A stretch of 64,000 bases of DNA from Thiomicrorhabdus heinhorstiae. Its GTDB lineage: Bacteria > Pseudomonadota > Gammaproteobacteria > Thiomicrospirales > Thiomicrospiraceae. The stretch lies in contig NZ_JACBGI020000008.1 in the NCBI RefSeq assembly GCF_013391765.2, positions 1 through 64,000 on the forward strand. Reading direction: 5' to 3'. The notes beneath the pieces were generated by a model that searched no databases, had not been told where the DNA came from, and was given only the letters and a program-made list of their open reading frames with translations. Each line of letters opens with the position of its first letter. Position 1 is the stretch's first letter. A program made the position numbers and the translations under genes. Of the stretch, positions 45,867 through 53,473 are shown piece after piece.

Positions 45867-46220
45867 ATGAAACACTTAACACTAAAAGCGCTGTTTATCT
45901 CTGCAGTTGCTGCATTCTCAATGAATGCCCAAGCAGAAGACGTATACGGTCAATGCATCGCTGATGCTGAAAACGTAATTGCAACTGCTAAGAAAGAAGG
46001 CGGTCCTGCTGCACGTGCCATCGAGCAAAAAACAACTGTTGATCAATGTATGGCTGAATTGGCTAAGATTGAAGCGAAATACGGTGACAAAACTGTTGCG
46101 CTAAATCCTTCATACGTTATGACTCCTGAAGATCGCGCTAAGTGGGCGAAGCTGTTTGACGCTGTCGACGCTAAGAAATTCAAAGGTGTTCGTTACAGCA
46201 TGGCTTCTTACTACCGTTAA
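45867..46220 (+). CDS. Small secreted protein of unknown function, probably abundant
   Basis: A 117-residue protein with a clean Sec signal peptide (LKALFISAVAAFSMNAQA, cleavage before EDVYGQC). The mature 95 residues are helical-looking and rich in Ala and Lys, with two Cys (VYGQCIADAE and VDQCMAELAK) about 37 residues apart. GGAG lies upstream of ATG 45867; the frame-extending ATG at 45756 is not needed. Codon choice is close to that of dnaK and a strong terminator follows, so expression may be high. I do not recognise the family; a periplasmic binding or structural role is possible. Confidence 0.75.
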   Translation: MKHLTLKALFISAVAAFSMNAQAEDVYGQCIADAENVIATAKKEGGPAARAIEQKTTVDQCMAELAKIEAKYGDKTVALNPSYVMTPEDRAKWAKLFDAVDAKKFKGVRYSMASYYR

Positions 46221-46240
46221 TTGTAGTTCGATCTCATGTG

Positions 46241-46270
46241 AAAAGCCGGTTTTTACCGGCTTTTTGTTTT
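46241..46270 (+). terminator. Terminator of the small secreted-protein gene
   Basis: AAAAGCCGGT-TTTT-ACCGGC-TTTTTGTTTTT. Confidence 0.9.
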
Positions 46271-46299
46271 TATGGCTGTAAGTGTTAGGAAATTCTTTT

Positions 46300-47106
46300 A
46301 TGAGTAGTTCGCAAAGCAATCTTTTTTCCACTGTCTACGACTGTTTAATGGAAAACGATCTGGATCGCAAGATGAAGCGTCTGGACGGTTTGCTGGAAGG
46401 TTGGTCGGAAGATCGTTTTGAAATGACTCCACTTGAAGAAGTTCATCGGGTTCCTGATCCTGGCCGTCCGCAAAAACCGCAGTTGGTGCCGCCGAAAGAC
46501 CTGCCGAAGAGAGGGCTGGGTACACCGGAAGGGCATGCGGCCTTGATGCACTCCATCGCACATATCGAATTCAATGCGGTCAATCTCGCGCTGGATGCGG
46601 TGTATCGTTTCCAGGATATGCCGAAAGCCTATTATCACGACTGGCTGGGTGTGGCAGGAGAAGAGTCGTTCCATTTTCAAATGATCCGCGAGCACCTCTA
46701 TCACCTGGGTTATGAATACGGAGATTTCACCGCGCATGACGGTCTGTGGATGACGACATTTGAAACCGATCACGATCCATTGGTGCGTATGGCTCTGGTG
46801 CCGAGAACGCTGGAAGCCAGAGGGCTGGATGTGACGCCGCCGATGATTCAGAAATTGCGTGCAATTGGTGACAAACGCGGCGTGGAGATTCTGAAGATTC
46901 TTTTGCGTGATGAAATCGGTCATGTCGAGGTCGGCACCCGCTGGTTTCGTTATCTATGCGAACAGCTCGATTTAAACCCGTTTAAAGCGTTTCAGGATAT
47001 TATTCAGACGTATTTTCATGGTGACTTGAGAGGGCCTTTCAATTACGAAGCGCGCGAACAGGCCGGTTTTTCCCAAGAAGAGATTGCATGGCTGAAAACT
47101 TTGTGA
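46300..47106 (+). CDS. Ferritin-like domain protein, DUF455 family
   Basis: A 268-residue protein of the DUF455 ferritin-like group. Helices carry likely di-metal ligands: Glu/His in HSIAHIEFNAVNLALDA near residue 85, Glu in AGEESFHFQMIREHL near 125, and Glu/His in LRDEIGHVEVGTRWF near 210. Relatives of this fold include tRNA-modifying MiaE-type monooxygenases, but this group has no agreed function. ATG 46300 is chosen (AGGA nine bases upstream). Its end overlaps the methyltransferase gene by 19 bases, so the two are coupled. Confidence 0.8.
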   Translation: MSSSQSNLFSTVYDCLMENDLDRKMKRLDGLLEGWSEDRFEMTPLEEVHRVPDPGRPQKPQLVPPKDLPKRGLGTPEGHAALMHSIAHIEFNAVNLALDAVYRFQDMPKAYYHDWLGVAGEESFHFQMIREHLYHLGYEYGDFTAHDGLWMTTFETDHDPLVRMALVPRTLEARGLDVTPPMIQKLRAIGDKRGVEILKILLRDEIGHVEVGTRWFRYLCEQLDLNPFKAFQDIIQTYFHGDLRGPFNYEAREQAGFSQEEIAWLKTL

Positions 47107-47762
47107 GTGCATCGACATCTTTGCTGAATGATGAGCAGCGTTTGCGAATTGCTCGCCGGCATGAAGATTCGATCCAGCGTTATGGTTATAAACCGCAGGC
47201 GCTCTACTGGAGCTCGAAGGAGATTCAGGAAATACGTTTCCATATGCTGTTTGATGGCATTCCGGAGGTTTTACGCTTCGGTAAGGAATTCACTTTGCTG
47301 GATGTCGGCTGTGGATTCGGCGATTTAGCGGATTATCTCTCAAGGCATGGAGTTTCCATTGACTATAGCGGTATTGATCTCGCTCCGGCCATGGTCACTG
47401 CTGCCAGAAACCTTCAGCCGCAAGGGAAGTTCTTTTGCGGTGATCTATTCGATGCCTCCTTTGCCGAAGAAAGTTTTGATTTCGTGGTTTTATCCGGCGC
47501 TCTAAACGAAGTGGTCGACTCTGCGATTGAGGGGCAGACCGGTCTCTATGCCAAAGCCGTTATTGCAAAAATGTTTGTCTTAAGTCGTAACGGTGTTGCT
47601 TTTAATCTGTTGGATCGGAGAAATGAGTGGGTTGCATCCCGTCCGGATTTGCAGAGTTTTTATCCTCAGGATATCGTCGAATATTGCCGAAGTTTCTGTT
47701 CTCATGTAGAGTGGCGCGATGACTATCTGGATAACGATTTTACCGTTTATCTGTATAAATGA
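47088..47762 (+). CDS. Class I SAM-dependent methyltransferase
   Basis: A 224-residue Rossmann-fold methyltransferase: motif I LLDVGCGFGDLADYL near residue 67, an acidic end of strand 2 (IDYSGIDLAPAMV) and motif II-like FDFVVLSGALNEV near 125. The substrate is not readable. It overlaps the DUF455 gene (19 bases) and precedes the fructokinase gene by 17 bases. Confidence 0.8.
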   Translation: MAENFVSASTSLLNDEQRLRIARRHEDSIQRYGYKPQALYWSSKEIQEIRFHMLFDGIPEVLRFGKEFTLLDVGCGFGDLADYLSRHGVSIDYSGIDLAPAMVTAARNLQPQGKFFCGDLFDASFAEESFDFVVLSGALNEVVDSAIEGQTGLYAKAVIAKMFVLSRNGVAFNLLDRRNEWVASRPDLQSFYPQDIVEYCRSFCSHVEWRDDYLDNDFTVYLYK

Positions 47763-47779
47763 ACTGTGGTTGAACTTGC

Positions 47780-48694
47780 GTGAATAAAGCAAATGCATTT
47801 CATATCGGTATTGATCTGGGCGGAACCAAGATCGAAATTATTGCCCTAGATGCAAGTGGAGAGCAGATTTACCGTAGGCGTGTCGATACGCCGAAAGGTG
47901 ATTATCCGGCAACGGTCGATGCCATTGTTTCCTTGATTAATCAATGTGAAGAGGCGTTGAATGGCCGTGGTACGATTGGAGTCGGTATTCCGGGTGCCGT
48001 ATCGCGTAAAACCGGACTGATTAAAAATGCCAATTCTACCTGGTTGATCGGCGAAGATTTACAGGGTGATTTAACGACGGCGTTGCAACGCCCGGTTGCC
48101 TTACAGAATGATGCCAACTGTTTTGTGCTATCTGAAGCGGTAGATGGTTCGGCTGCCGGCGCTCAGTGCGTTTTTGGCGTGATTATCGGTACCGGGTGCG
48201 GCGGTGGAATCGTCTTTGGCGGGCAAGTGATCAGCGGAGTCAATGCCATAGGTGGAGAGTGGGGGCATAACCCGCTGCCCTGGTCGTGTGAAGAAACGCA
48301 ATTGGACTGTTATTGCGGTCTTATCGGCTGCAATGAAACGTTTCTGTCCGGGAGTGGCTTGGAACGTCATTACCAGCAGCGTAGCGGCAAGAATTTAACA
48401 GCCAAACAGATTGAAGCGGCTGCTTTACAGGGCGATGAAACGGCTGAAAAACTACTGGATGATTATGTTATCTGGCTGGCCAAAGGACTGGCTGCGGTGA
48501 TTAATGTTGTTGATCCGGATGTGATCGTGTTGGGCGGCGGCATGTCCAACTTTTCCCGCTTGTATGCAGAAGTCCCAACGATCTGGCATCAATGGGTGTT
48601 CAGCGATCAGGTCGATACCCGATTGGTGGCGCCGAAATTCGGTGATTCCAGTGGAGTCAGGGGTGCGGCCTGGTTAGGTAAATCGGCACTCTGA
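47780..48694 (+). CDS. mak: ROK-family fructokinase, Mak-like
   Basis: A 304-residue ROK sugar kinase closely following E. coli Mak (YajF): HIGIDLGGTKIEIIALDASGEQ, VGIPGAVSRKTGLIKNANSTWL, LQNDANCFVLSEAVDGSAAGAQ with the catalytic Asp, and IIGTGCGGGI. The zinc site is GEWGHNPLPW followed by CYCGLIGCNETFLSG. The ending VVDPDVIVLGGGMSNFSRLY ... GDSSGVRGAAWLG matches too. It phosphorylates fructose (and weakly other hexoses). GTG start without a strong Shine-Dalgarno; likely translated with the methyltransferase upstream. Confidence 0.88.
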   Translation: MNKANAFHIGIDLGGTKIEIIALDASGEQIYRRRVDTPKGDYPATVDAIVSLINQCEEALNGRGTIGVGIPGAVSRKTGLIKNANSTWLIGEDLQGDLTTALQRPVALQNDANCFVLSEAVDGSAAGAQCVFGVIIGTGCGGGIVFGGQVISGVNAIGGEWGHNPLPWSCEETQLDCYCGLIGCNETFLSGSGLERHYQQRSGKNLTAKQIEAAALQGDETAEKLLDDYVIWLAKGLAAVINVVDPDVIVLGGGMSNFSRLYAEVPTIWHQWVFSDQVDTRLVAPKFGDSSGVRGAAWLGKSAL

Positions 48695-48761
48695 ACGAGC
48701 AGATACTCGGGCAGGTAGTTTAAAACAATCCTGGAATGACCTTTTTAATTAGGAAAAATGC

Positions 48762-49097
48762 ATGAGAACACTTTCTAGTTTGCAGGAACTTGATGAAATG
48801 AAAATGCAGAGCGAAGCTCTGATGGTGCTGTTCGGCGGTACCGAGTGCAATGTCTGTCACGTTGTCAAACCCAAGTTGCAGGAGCTGATCGGAGAACGTT
48901 ATCCAAAAATGCAGCAGGTGTACATCGACTGTCACCAAACTACGGATATTTGTGCGCAAAACGGCATTTTCTCTCTACCGGTTGTGCAGATCTTTTTTGG
49001 CGGTCAGAAATTTATTGAAGAAGTACGCAGTTTCAGCGTTGCTAAAGTGGCCGACGAAATAGCCCGTCCTTATTCAATGATGTTCAACGAAGTCTAA
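48762..49097 (+). CDS. Thioredoxin-fold protein with CNVC active site
   Basis: A 111-residue single thioredoxin domain. The active-site motif is ECNVCHVVKPKL, CxxC without the usual Trp-Cys-Gly-Pro, and the cis-Pro loop is FSLPVVQIFF. AGGAAAAA lies upstream of the ATG. The altered dipeptide implies a different redox potential or partner from thioredoxin 1. It ends 14 bases from the convergent SDR gene. Confidence 0.8.
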   Translation: MRTLSSLQELDEMKMQSEALMVLFGGTECNVCHVVKPKLQELIGERYPKMQQVYIDCHQTTDICAQNGIFSLPVVQIFFGGQKFIEEVRSFSVAKVADEIARPYSMMFNEV

Positions 49098-49111
49098 AGG
49101 TCTGATCGGTT

Positions 49112-49972
49112 TTAGCGCTTACCATCGCCGCCGGCTTTGATCAGTACGCGATCCAGCAGTCGCGTCGGCAAGATACGCTTAAGTACTGCAAAGATTCGCG
49201 TCGGCACTGTAACAGGGTAACGGATAGCAGCACGTTTCTTTTGCAAGGCATCCACAACTGCTGCCGTCACTGCTTCAGGGCCCAAGGTGAAAGGGGCACT
49301 CGGTCCCACCGTTTCCAAACGATTAATCATTGCCTGGTATTGGGCGTGGTGATCACTGTTCTCTGGTCTGATCCAACGTTTGAATTGCGCAAAAGCGTTG
49401 CTGCGGAATTGCGAAATAATCGGCCCCGGTTCGATTAGCACGACTTGGATATTATCTTTTTTGACTTCCAAACGCAGAGTGTCGGCAAAGCCTTCAATCG
49501 CAAATTTACTGGCATTATAGGCGCCGCGGTATTGCATGGCGGCAAAGCCGAGAATTGAGCTGTTATAAAGTACCTTGCCATATCCTTGTCTGCGCATGAT
49601 CGGAATAACTAAGTTGGTCAATTCCTGAGTGCCGAAGACATTGGTTTCAAACTGAAAACGCATCGCCTCGCGGCTCAAATCTTCCACTGCACCGGGAACG
49701 CCGAACGCGGCATTGTTGAATAGAGCATCCAATTTCCCACCGGTCAGTTGTAGAGCTTCTTCCAAGCCTTGGCGAACCGAATGACTATCGCTGATATCCA
49801 TCTGGACACAACTTAATCCTTCCTTGCGCAGTTGTTCGACATCTTCGGCCTTTCGTGCGCTGGCAATGACCTGGTAACCGAGTTGATGCAGGTGAATGGC
49901 ACAGTGGCGTCCGATACCGCTGGAACATCCGGTAATTAAAATACTACTGGGTGGTTTTAAAGAAGTGTTCAT
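49112..49972 (-). CDS. Short-chain dehydrogenase/reductase
   Basis: A 286-residue classical SDR. Cofactor motif ILITGCSSGIGRHCAI at the start, an Asp ending strand 3 (VQMDISD), LFNNAAFG, catalytic Ser in YNSSILG and the YxxxK pair in GAYNASKFAIEG. The C-terminal 80 residues resemble the retinol/steroid-dehydrogenase-like YbbO group. The substrate is unknown. It lies between two thioredoxin-fold genes with no obvious functional tie. Confidence 0.85.
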   Translation of the reverse strand: MNTSLKPPSSILITGCSSGIGRHCAIHLHQLGYQVIASARKAEDVEQLRKEGLSCVQMDISDSHSVRQGLEEALQLTGGKLDALFNNAAFGVPGAVEDLSREAMRFQFETNVFGTQELTNLVIPIMRRQGYGKVLYNSSILGFAAMQYRGAYNASKFAIEGFADTLRLEVKKDNIQVVLIEPGPIISQFRSNAFAQFKRWIRPENSDHHAQYQAMINRLETVGPSAPFTLGPEAVTAAVVDALQKKRAAIRYPVTVPTRIFAVLKRILPTRLLDRVLIKAGGDGKR

Positions 49973-50055
49973 ACTGAACCTCTAAGTCGGATCGAGAGGT
50001 GACGATCGGGAGAGAAAAGGGAGGCCGAACGCAATTTACGTCCGGCAAAAGGGGA

Positions 50056-50430
50056 TTAAGCGTTTTGCTCTGCTTGTGCGGCAGCGATATCTTTATGGAC
50101 CTGTTCCATATCCAGCTCTTTCAGCTGTTTGATACCTTCTTCCAGAGCGCTTCCTGGAATTGCACCCGGGTTTGAGAAAACAACGATTTTTTCACGCATG
50201 AAAACCAAAGTCGGGATAGAACGAACCTGGAACATGCCTGCCAGCTCCTGTTCTTCTTCAACGTTTACTTTACAGAAGGCAATGTCAGGGTGTTTTCCTG
50301 AAACTTCTTCGAAGACCGGACCGAACTGTTTACAAGGTCCGCACCACTCAGCCCAGAAATCAAAAATAACGATGTCGTTGTTGGTGATGGTATCTTCGAA
50401 CTGTTCGGTTTTTAGGTCGATAACGGCCAT
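50056..50430 (-). CDS. Thioredoxin-family protein
   Basis: A 124-residue thioredoxin with the canonical FDFWAEWCGPCKQFGPVFEEV active site and cis-Pro loop VRSIPTLVFM. A C-terminal helix extension (about 100-124) ends in AAAQAEQNA. The start at 50430 follows AGGAGC by six bases; a longer frame from 50460 is not needed. Cytoplasmic disulfide reductase, physiological partner unknown. Confidence 0.88.
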   Translation of the reverse strand: MAVIDLKTEQFEDTITNNDIVIFDFWAEWCGPCKQFGPVFEEVSGKHPDIAFCKVNVEEEQELAGMFQVRSIPTLVFMREKIVVFSNPGAIPGSALEEGIKQLKELDMEQVHKDIAAAQAEQNA

Positions 50431-50513
50431 GATAGCTCCTTTTTTGGAATACATTTTCAAATTGAGACCGCGTTATTGTAACAATTGGGCCCCATTCTTG
50501 GAGGTTTTTAAAC

Positions 50514-50541
50514 AAAAAGGCATTGATAGGGAAATGCCTTT
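50514..50541 (-). terminator. fumC terminator
   Basis: On the minus strand AAAGGCATT-TCCCTATC-AATGCC is followed by TTTTTGTTT, 34 bases after the fumC stop. Confidence 0.8.
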
Positions 50542-50574
50542 AAGCTTTATGGATTAGCGCAGCAAATTCTACTG

Positions 50575-51963
50575 TTACAAGCTGGGATTCCCGCCTTGGG
50601 TCAAGAGCGCCGGATCAAGGTATTTTTTTAAAGTCTCTTCATCCAGATCCGTCATTTCCAGGGCAACCTCCAGAACCGGACGATTAGAAGCATAGGCTTC
50701 CTTGGCAATGGCGGCGCCTTTCTCGTAACCGACGACCGTGTTGAGTGCGGTAACCAGAATCGGGTTGACGTCTAACGCCTTTTTCAGGTGATCCTGATTA
50801 ACGGTAAAACCTTTAAGGGCCAGATCGGCAAGCTGAATCGAAGCGTTTGCGGCGATTTCCAGGCTTTGCAGCAGATTTAAAGCGATCATCGGCAGCATTA
50901 CATTCAATTGGAAGTTGCCTGCCTGTGCTCCAATGGTAATGGCGGTGTTATTTCCCATGATTTGCGCGGCAACCATACAAACCGCTTCCGGAATAACCGG
51001 ATTGACTTTCCCGGGCATTATCGAGCTTCCCGGTTGCAGAGCCGGTAGTTGAATTTCTCCTAATCCAGCGAGAGGACCTGAGTTCATCCAGCGCAGGTCA
51101 TTGGCGATCTTCATTAAACTGGCAGCTAGAACATTTAGCTGACCGCTCAATTCCAAGGCTGTGTCCTGAGAACTCAAACCGACAAACAGGTTATCCATCG
51201 GCTCGAAGTGGATTGCAGTAATGGTAGCCAGATTGGCACAGACCAGACGGCTGAATTGCGGGTCGGCGTTGACGCCTGTTCCGACCGCTGTGCCGCCTTG
51301 AGGCAGTTTTTGAATGCGTTTCTGAGTGTCCGACAGGCGAAGAATATTATCTTCGATCTGCGCTCTCCAGCCGGCAAGTTCCTGGCTTAAACGCACCGGC
51401 ATCGCATCCATCAAGTGAGTACGACCGGTTTTAACCACGTCTTTCAGTTCTACTTCACGATCGGCGATGATCTCGCACAAATGGCGCAGAGCCGGCAGCA
51501 ATTTTTCTTCCAGAGCGATGGCAGCCGCAACGTGGATTGTGGTTGGAATCACGTCATTGGAGCTTTGACTCATATTAATATCGTCGTTTGGGTGAACTTT
51601 TACGCCGGTTAACTGTTCCGCCAAGCTTGCCAGAACTTCGTTTGCATTCATGTTGGTGCTGGTTCCGGAACCGGTCTGGAATACGTCGATAGGGAATTGC
51701 TGCAAGTAATTACCTTGGATGACGGCTTTGGCAGCGGTTTGAATTGCATCCGCTTTTTGTTCACTGAGCAGCCCCAGTTCCAGGTTGCTGTCCGAGCAGG
51801 CAAATTTTACGTAGCAAAGCGCGTCGATAAAGCTCTTTGGCAGAGGTGTGCCGCTGATCGGGAAATTGTTGATTGCTCTTTGTGTTTGAGCACCGTAGAG
51901 AGCGTCGGCTGGAACTTCAAGGGTTCCCATGCTGTCGCTGACGAATCGAGTAGAATTGGTCAT
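50575..51963 (-). CDS. fumC: Class II fumarate hydratase
   Basis: A 462-residue fumarase C. It has DSMGTLEVPADALYGAQTQRAI at the start, TSTNMNANEV, HPNDDINMSQSSND, GRTHLMDAMP and the family signature GSSIMPGKVNP near residue 315. It interconverts fumarate and malate in the TCA cycle without an iron-sulfur cluster, as a homotetramer. Alone on its strand with a terminator after it. Confidence 0.95.
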   Translation of the reverse strand: MTNSTRFVSDSMGTLEVPADALYGAQTQRAINNFPISGTPLPKSFIDALCYVKFACSDSNLELGLLSEQKADAIQTAAKAVIQGNYLQQFPIDVFQTGSGTSTNMNANEVLASLAEQLTGVKVHPNDDINMSQSSNDVIPTTIHVAAAIALEEKLLPALRHLCEIIADREVELKDVVKTGRTHLMDAMPVRLSQELAGWRAQIEDNILRLSDTQKRIQKLPQGGTAVGTGVNADPQFSRLVCANLATITAIHFEPMDNLFVGLSSQDTALELSGQLNVLAASLMKIANDLRWMNSGPLAGLGEIQLPALQPGSSIMPGKVNPVIPEAVCMVAAQIMGNNTAITIGAQAGNFQLNVMLPMIALNLLQSLEIAANASIQLADLALKGFTVNQDHLKKALDVNPILVTALNTVVGYEKGAAIAKEAYASNRPVLEVALEMTDLDEETLKKYLDPALLTQGGNPSL

Positions 51964-52510
51964 AAGATTATTGATGATAATTTAGTGGAATTGTAAACAT
52001 TAAAATTTTATGGGGATTTAGGCGAATCTGTAGTGGATTCACTTATAAATTGCTACTATTCTACGCATCTTTTTTATAAAAGAACAGTGTGCCGCGAGAG
52101 CGAAAAAGATCGTTGTTGCCGCAGAATGACGGCTCATTAAAAATGGGTTGGTAGTTCAATACGCTGATTTCTTTATCCTTGCCGAAAAATTAACCTTTTT
52201 TTCTAAAGTTTTGCTTAAGGTTGGCGATATAAGATATCAGATTAAAGGATTAGGCCGGGATTTCGGGTGTTCCCAGCTTAAAACGAATTCGTTTTTTCTG
52301 TATACAGGTGCTTTTTAGCCTGAAGATTCCTGAAATTTATTCGGGGTTCGTTAAAATAAACAATTAGTTACGCTTTGTTTCTATTACAATTAATGGATTA
52401 AAAGATAATAATAAGAACAAAAGGGTAAATGCGAACCGTTTTCGAATGGAAGGGTGAGAATTTAAATAGCATCTTTTACCCAAAATATATTCTGGTGGGA
52501 ATAAAAAATT
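51964..52510. other. Intergenic region between fumC and the LuxR-type gene
   Basis: About 547 AT-rich bases with no supported gene. Near the right end GGGTAAATGC (52423-52432) can pair with GCAT-CTT-TTTACCC (52469-52481) to form a leader hairpin before the Shine-Dalgarno (GGTGGGA) of the response-regulator gene. The region presumably holds both divergent promoters. Confidence 0.45.
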
Positions 52511-53158
52511 ATGACTGATAAAATTTCTATTGTTTTAGCGGAAGAGCAGGCATTGGTTCGTGCAGGAATCAAGGCGGTTCTGGAAAATGATGCCAATATC
52601 GAGATCGTCGGAGAGGCGGTTGACGGTATTGAGTGTCTGGAATTAATTCGCGCCTATAAGCCTAAAATGGTATTGCTTGATTTGAGCTTGCCGCGTCTGA
52701 CCGGGATCGGTGTCATTTCACATATCCATAAGCGTTATGCGGATACCAAGGTATTTGTCTTGTCTGATGCCAATATGGGCAGTGTCTGGCAAGAAGCGTT
52801 TGAACTTGGTATTAACGGTTCTGCGATGAAAAGTATTTCCGTAGACGGCCTGTTGGCTGCCGTACACCAGGTTGCCGCCGGTGATGACTATATTGACCCT
52901 GCCGTGCAGGCGATTATCGATTCAGCCGATTTGGAAAACAAGAAAGTTCTATCGATTCGCGAAAAACAGGTAGTTAAATTGGTTGCCGAAGGTTACAAAA
53001 CCAAAGCGATCGCTGAACTGTTGGAGATCAGTGACCGTACTGTCTCTAAACATCGTGAGAATTTGATGACCAAAATGGGCGCGACTTCTACTGCAGAGCT
53101 GACTAATTACGCTAACCAATCCGGTTTGACCAAAGTTGAGTTAAGCGAAATCGAATAA
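52511..53158 (+). CDS. NarL/FixJ (LuxR) family response regulator
   Basis: A 215-residue regulator. Receiver domain 1-120 with acidic Glu11/Glu12, phospho-acceptor Asp57 in VLLDLSLP, Ser in VFVLSDA and the conserved Lys near 107. LuxR-type HTH about 145-205: LSIREKQVVKLVAEGYKTKAIAELL and ISDRTVSKHRENLMTKM. No histidine kinase gene is adjacent. It lies 85 bases before the PilZ gene on the same strand, with a partial terminator between, so it may regulate the exopolysaccharide genes. Confidence 0.9.
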   Translation: MTDKISIVLAEEQALVRAGIKAVLENDANIEIVGEAVDGIECLELIRAYKPKMVLLDLSLPRLTGIGVISHIHKRYADTKVFVLSDANMGSVWQEAFELGINGSAMKSISVDGLLAAVHQVAAGDDYIDPAVQAIIDSADLENKKVLSIREKQVVKLVAEGYKTKAIAELLEISDRTVSKHRENLMTKMGATSTAELTNYANQSGLTKVELSEIE

Positions 53159-53190
53159 GCTGTTTTCGAACAATTAAGACGACTGTTAGA

Positions 53191-53227
53191 GCCGCCCGTG
53201 AGCCGAGAGTTCTGGGCGGTTTATTTT
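53191..53227 (+). terminator. Hairpin terminator after the response-regulator gene
   Basis: GCCGCCC (53191-53197) pairs with GGGCGGT (53214-53220), followed by TTATTTTT. The 16-base loop makes it moderate; partial read-through into the PilZ gene is likely. Confidence 0.65.
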
Positions 53228-53243
53228 TGATGGAGAAATGATT

Positions 53244-53462
53244 ATGGCCGATACTTTTGCAGTGAGCGCCTCAGGTCGACGCAAACACCCTCGTGTAAGT
53301 ATCAAGGGTATTCGTCTGTTTTATAAAGATAAAGAATATGCCATCAAGAATATCAGTTCGGGGGGTATGGCATTTTTTTCTTCCGGTGAAGAAACTTTCG
53401 ATGCCGGACAAGAGATCGAGTTTGACCTGAACAGTGAACTGCTGGACGGTTTCTTTTCCTAA
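53244..53462 (+). CDS. PilZ domain (Alg44-like N-terminus), interrupted
   Basis: A 72-residue reading frame holding most of a PilZ c-di-GMP-binding domain: RxxxR in RRKHPRVSI near residue 12 and NISSGGMAF near 38, the two ligand motifs. It ends abruptly in ELLDGFFS-stop just where a PilZ domain needs its last strands. Those strands (KAKVVNTSGDLVMVEF) are encoded at once in the -1 frame at 53462-53510 and continue into the gene at 53474. One extra T in the TTTT run 53454-53457 would restore a single frame. ATG 53244 is eight bases after GGAG. Confidence 0.8.
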   Translation: MADTFAVSASGRRKHPRVSIKGIRLFYKDKEYAIKNISSGGMAFFSSGEETFDAGQEIEFDLNSELLDGFFS

Positions 53463-53473
53463 AAGCAAAAGTC

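Noticed and set aside
53454-53460. Programmed -1 frameshifting in the PilZ/HlyD gene
   Set aside because: C-TTT-TCC is not a workable tandem-slip heptamer and no downstream structure is obvious; a one-base loss in the T run is simpler.
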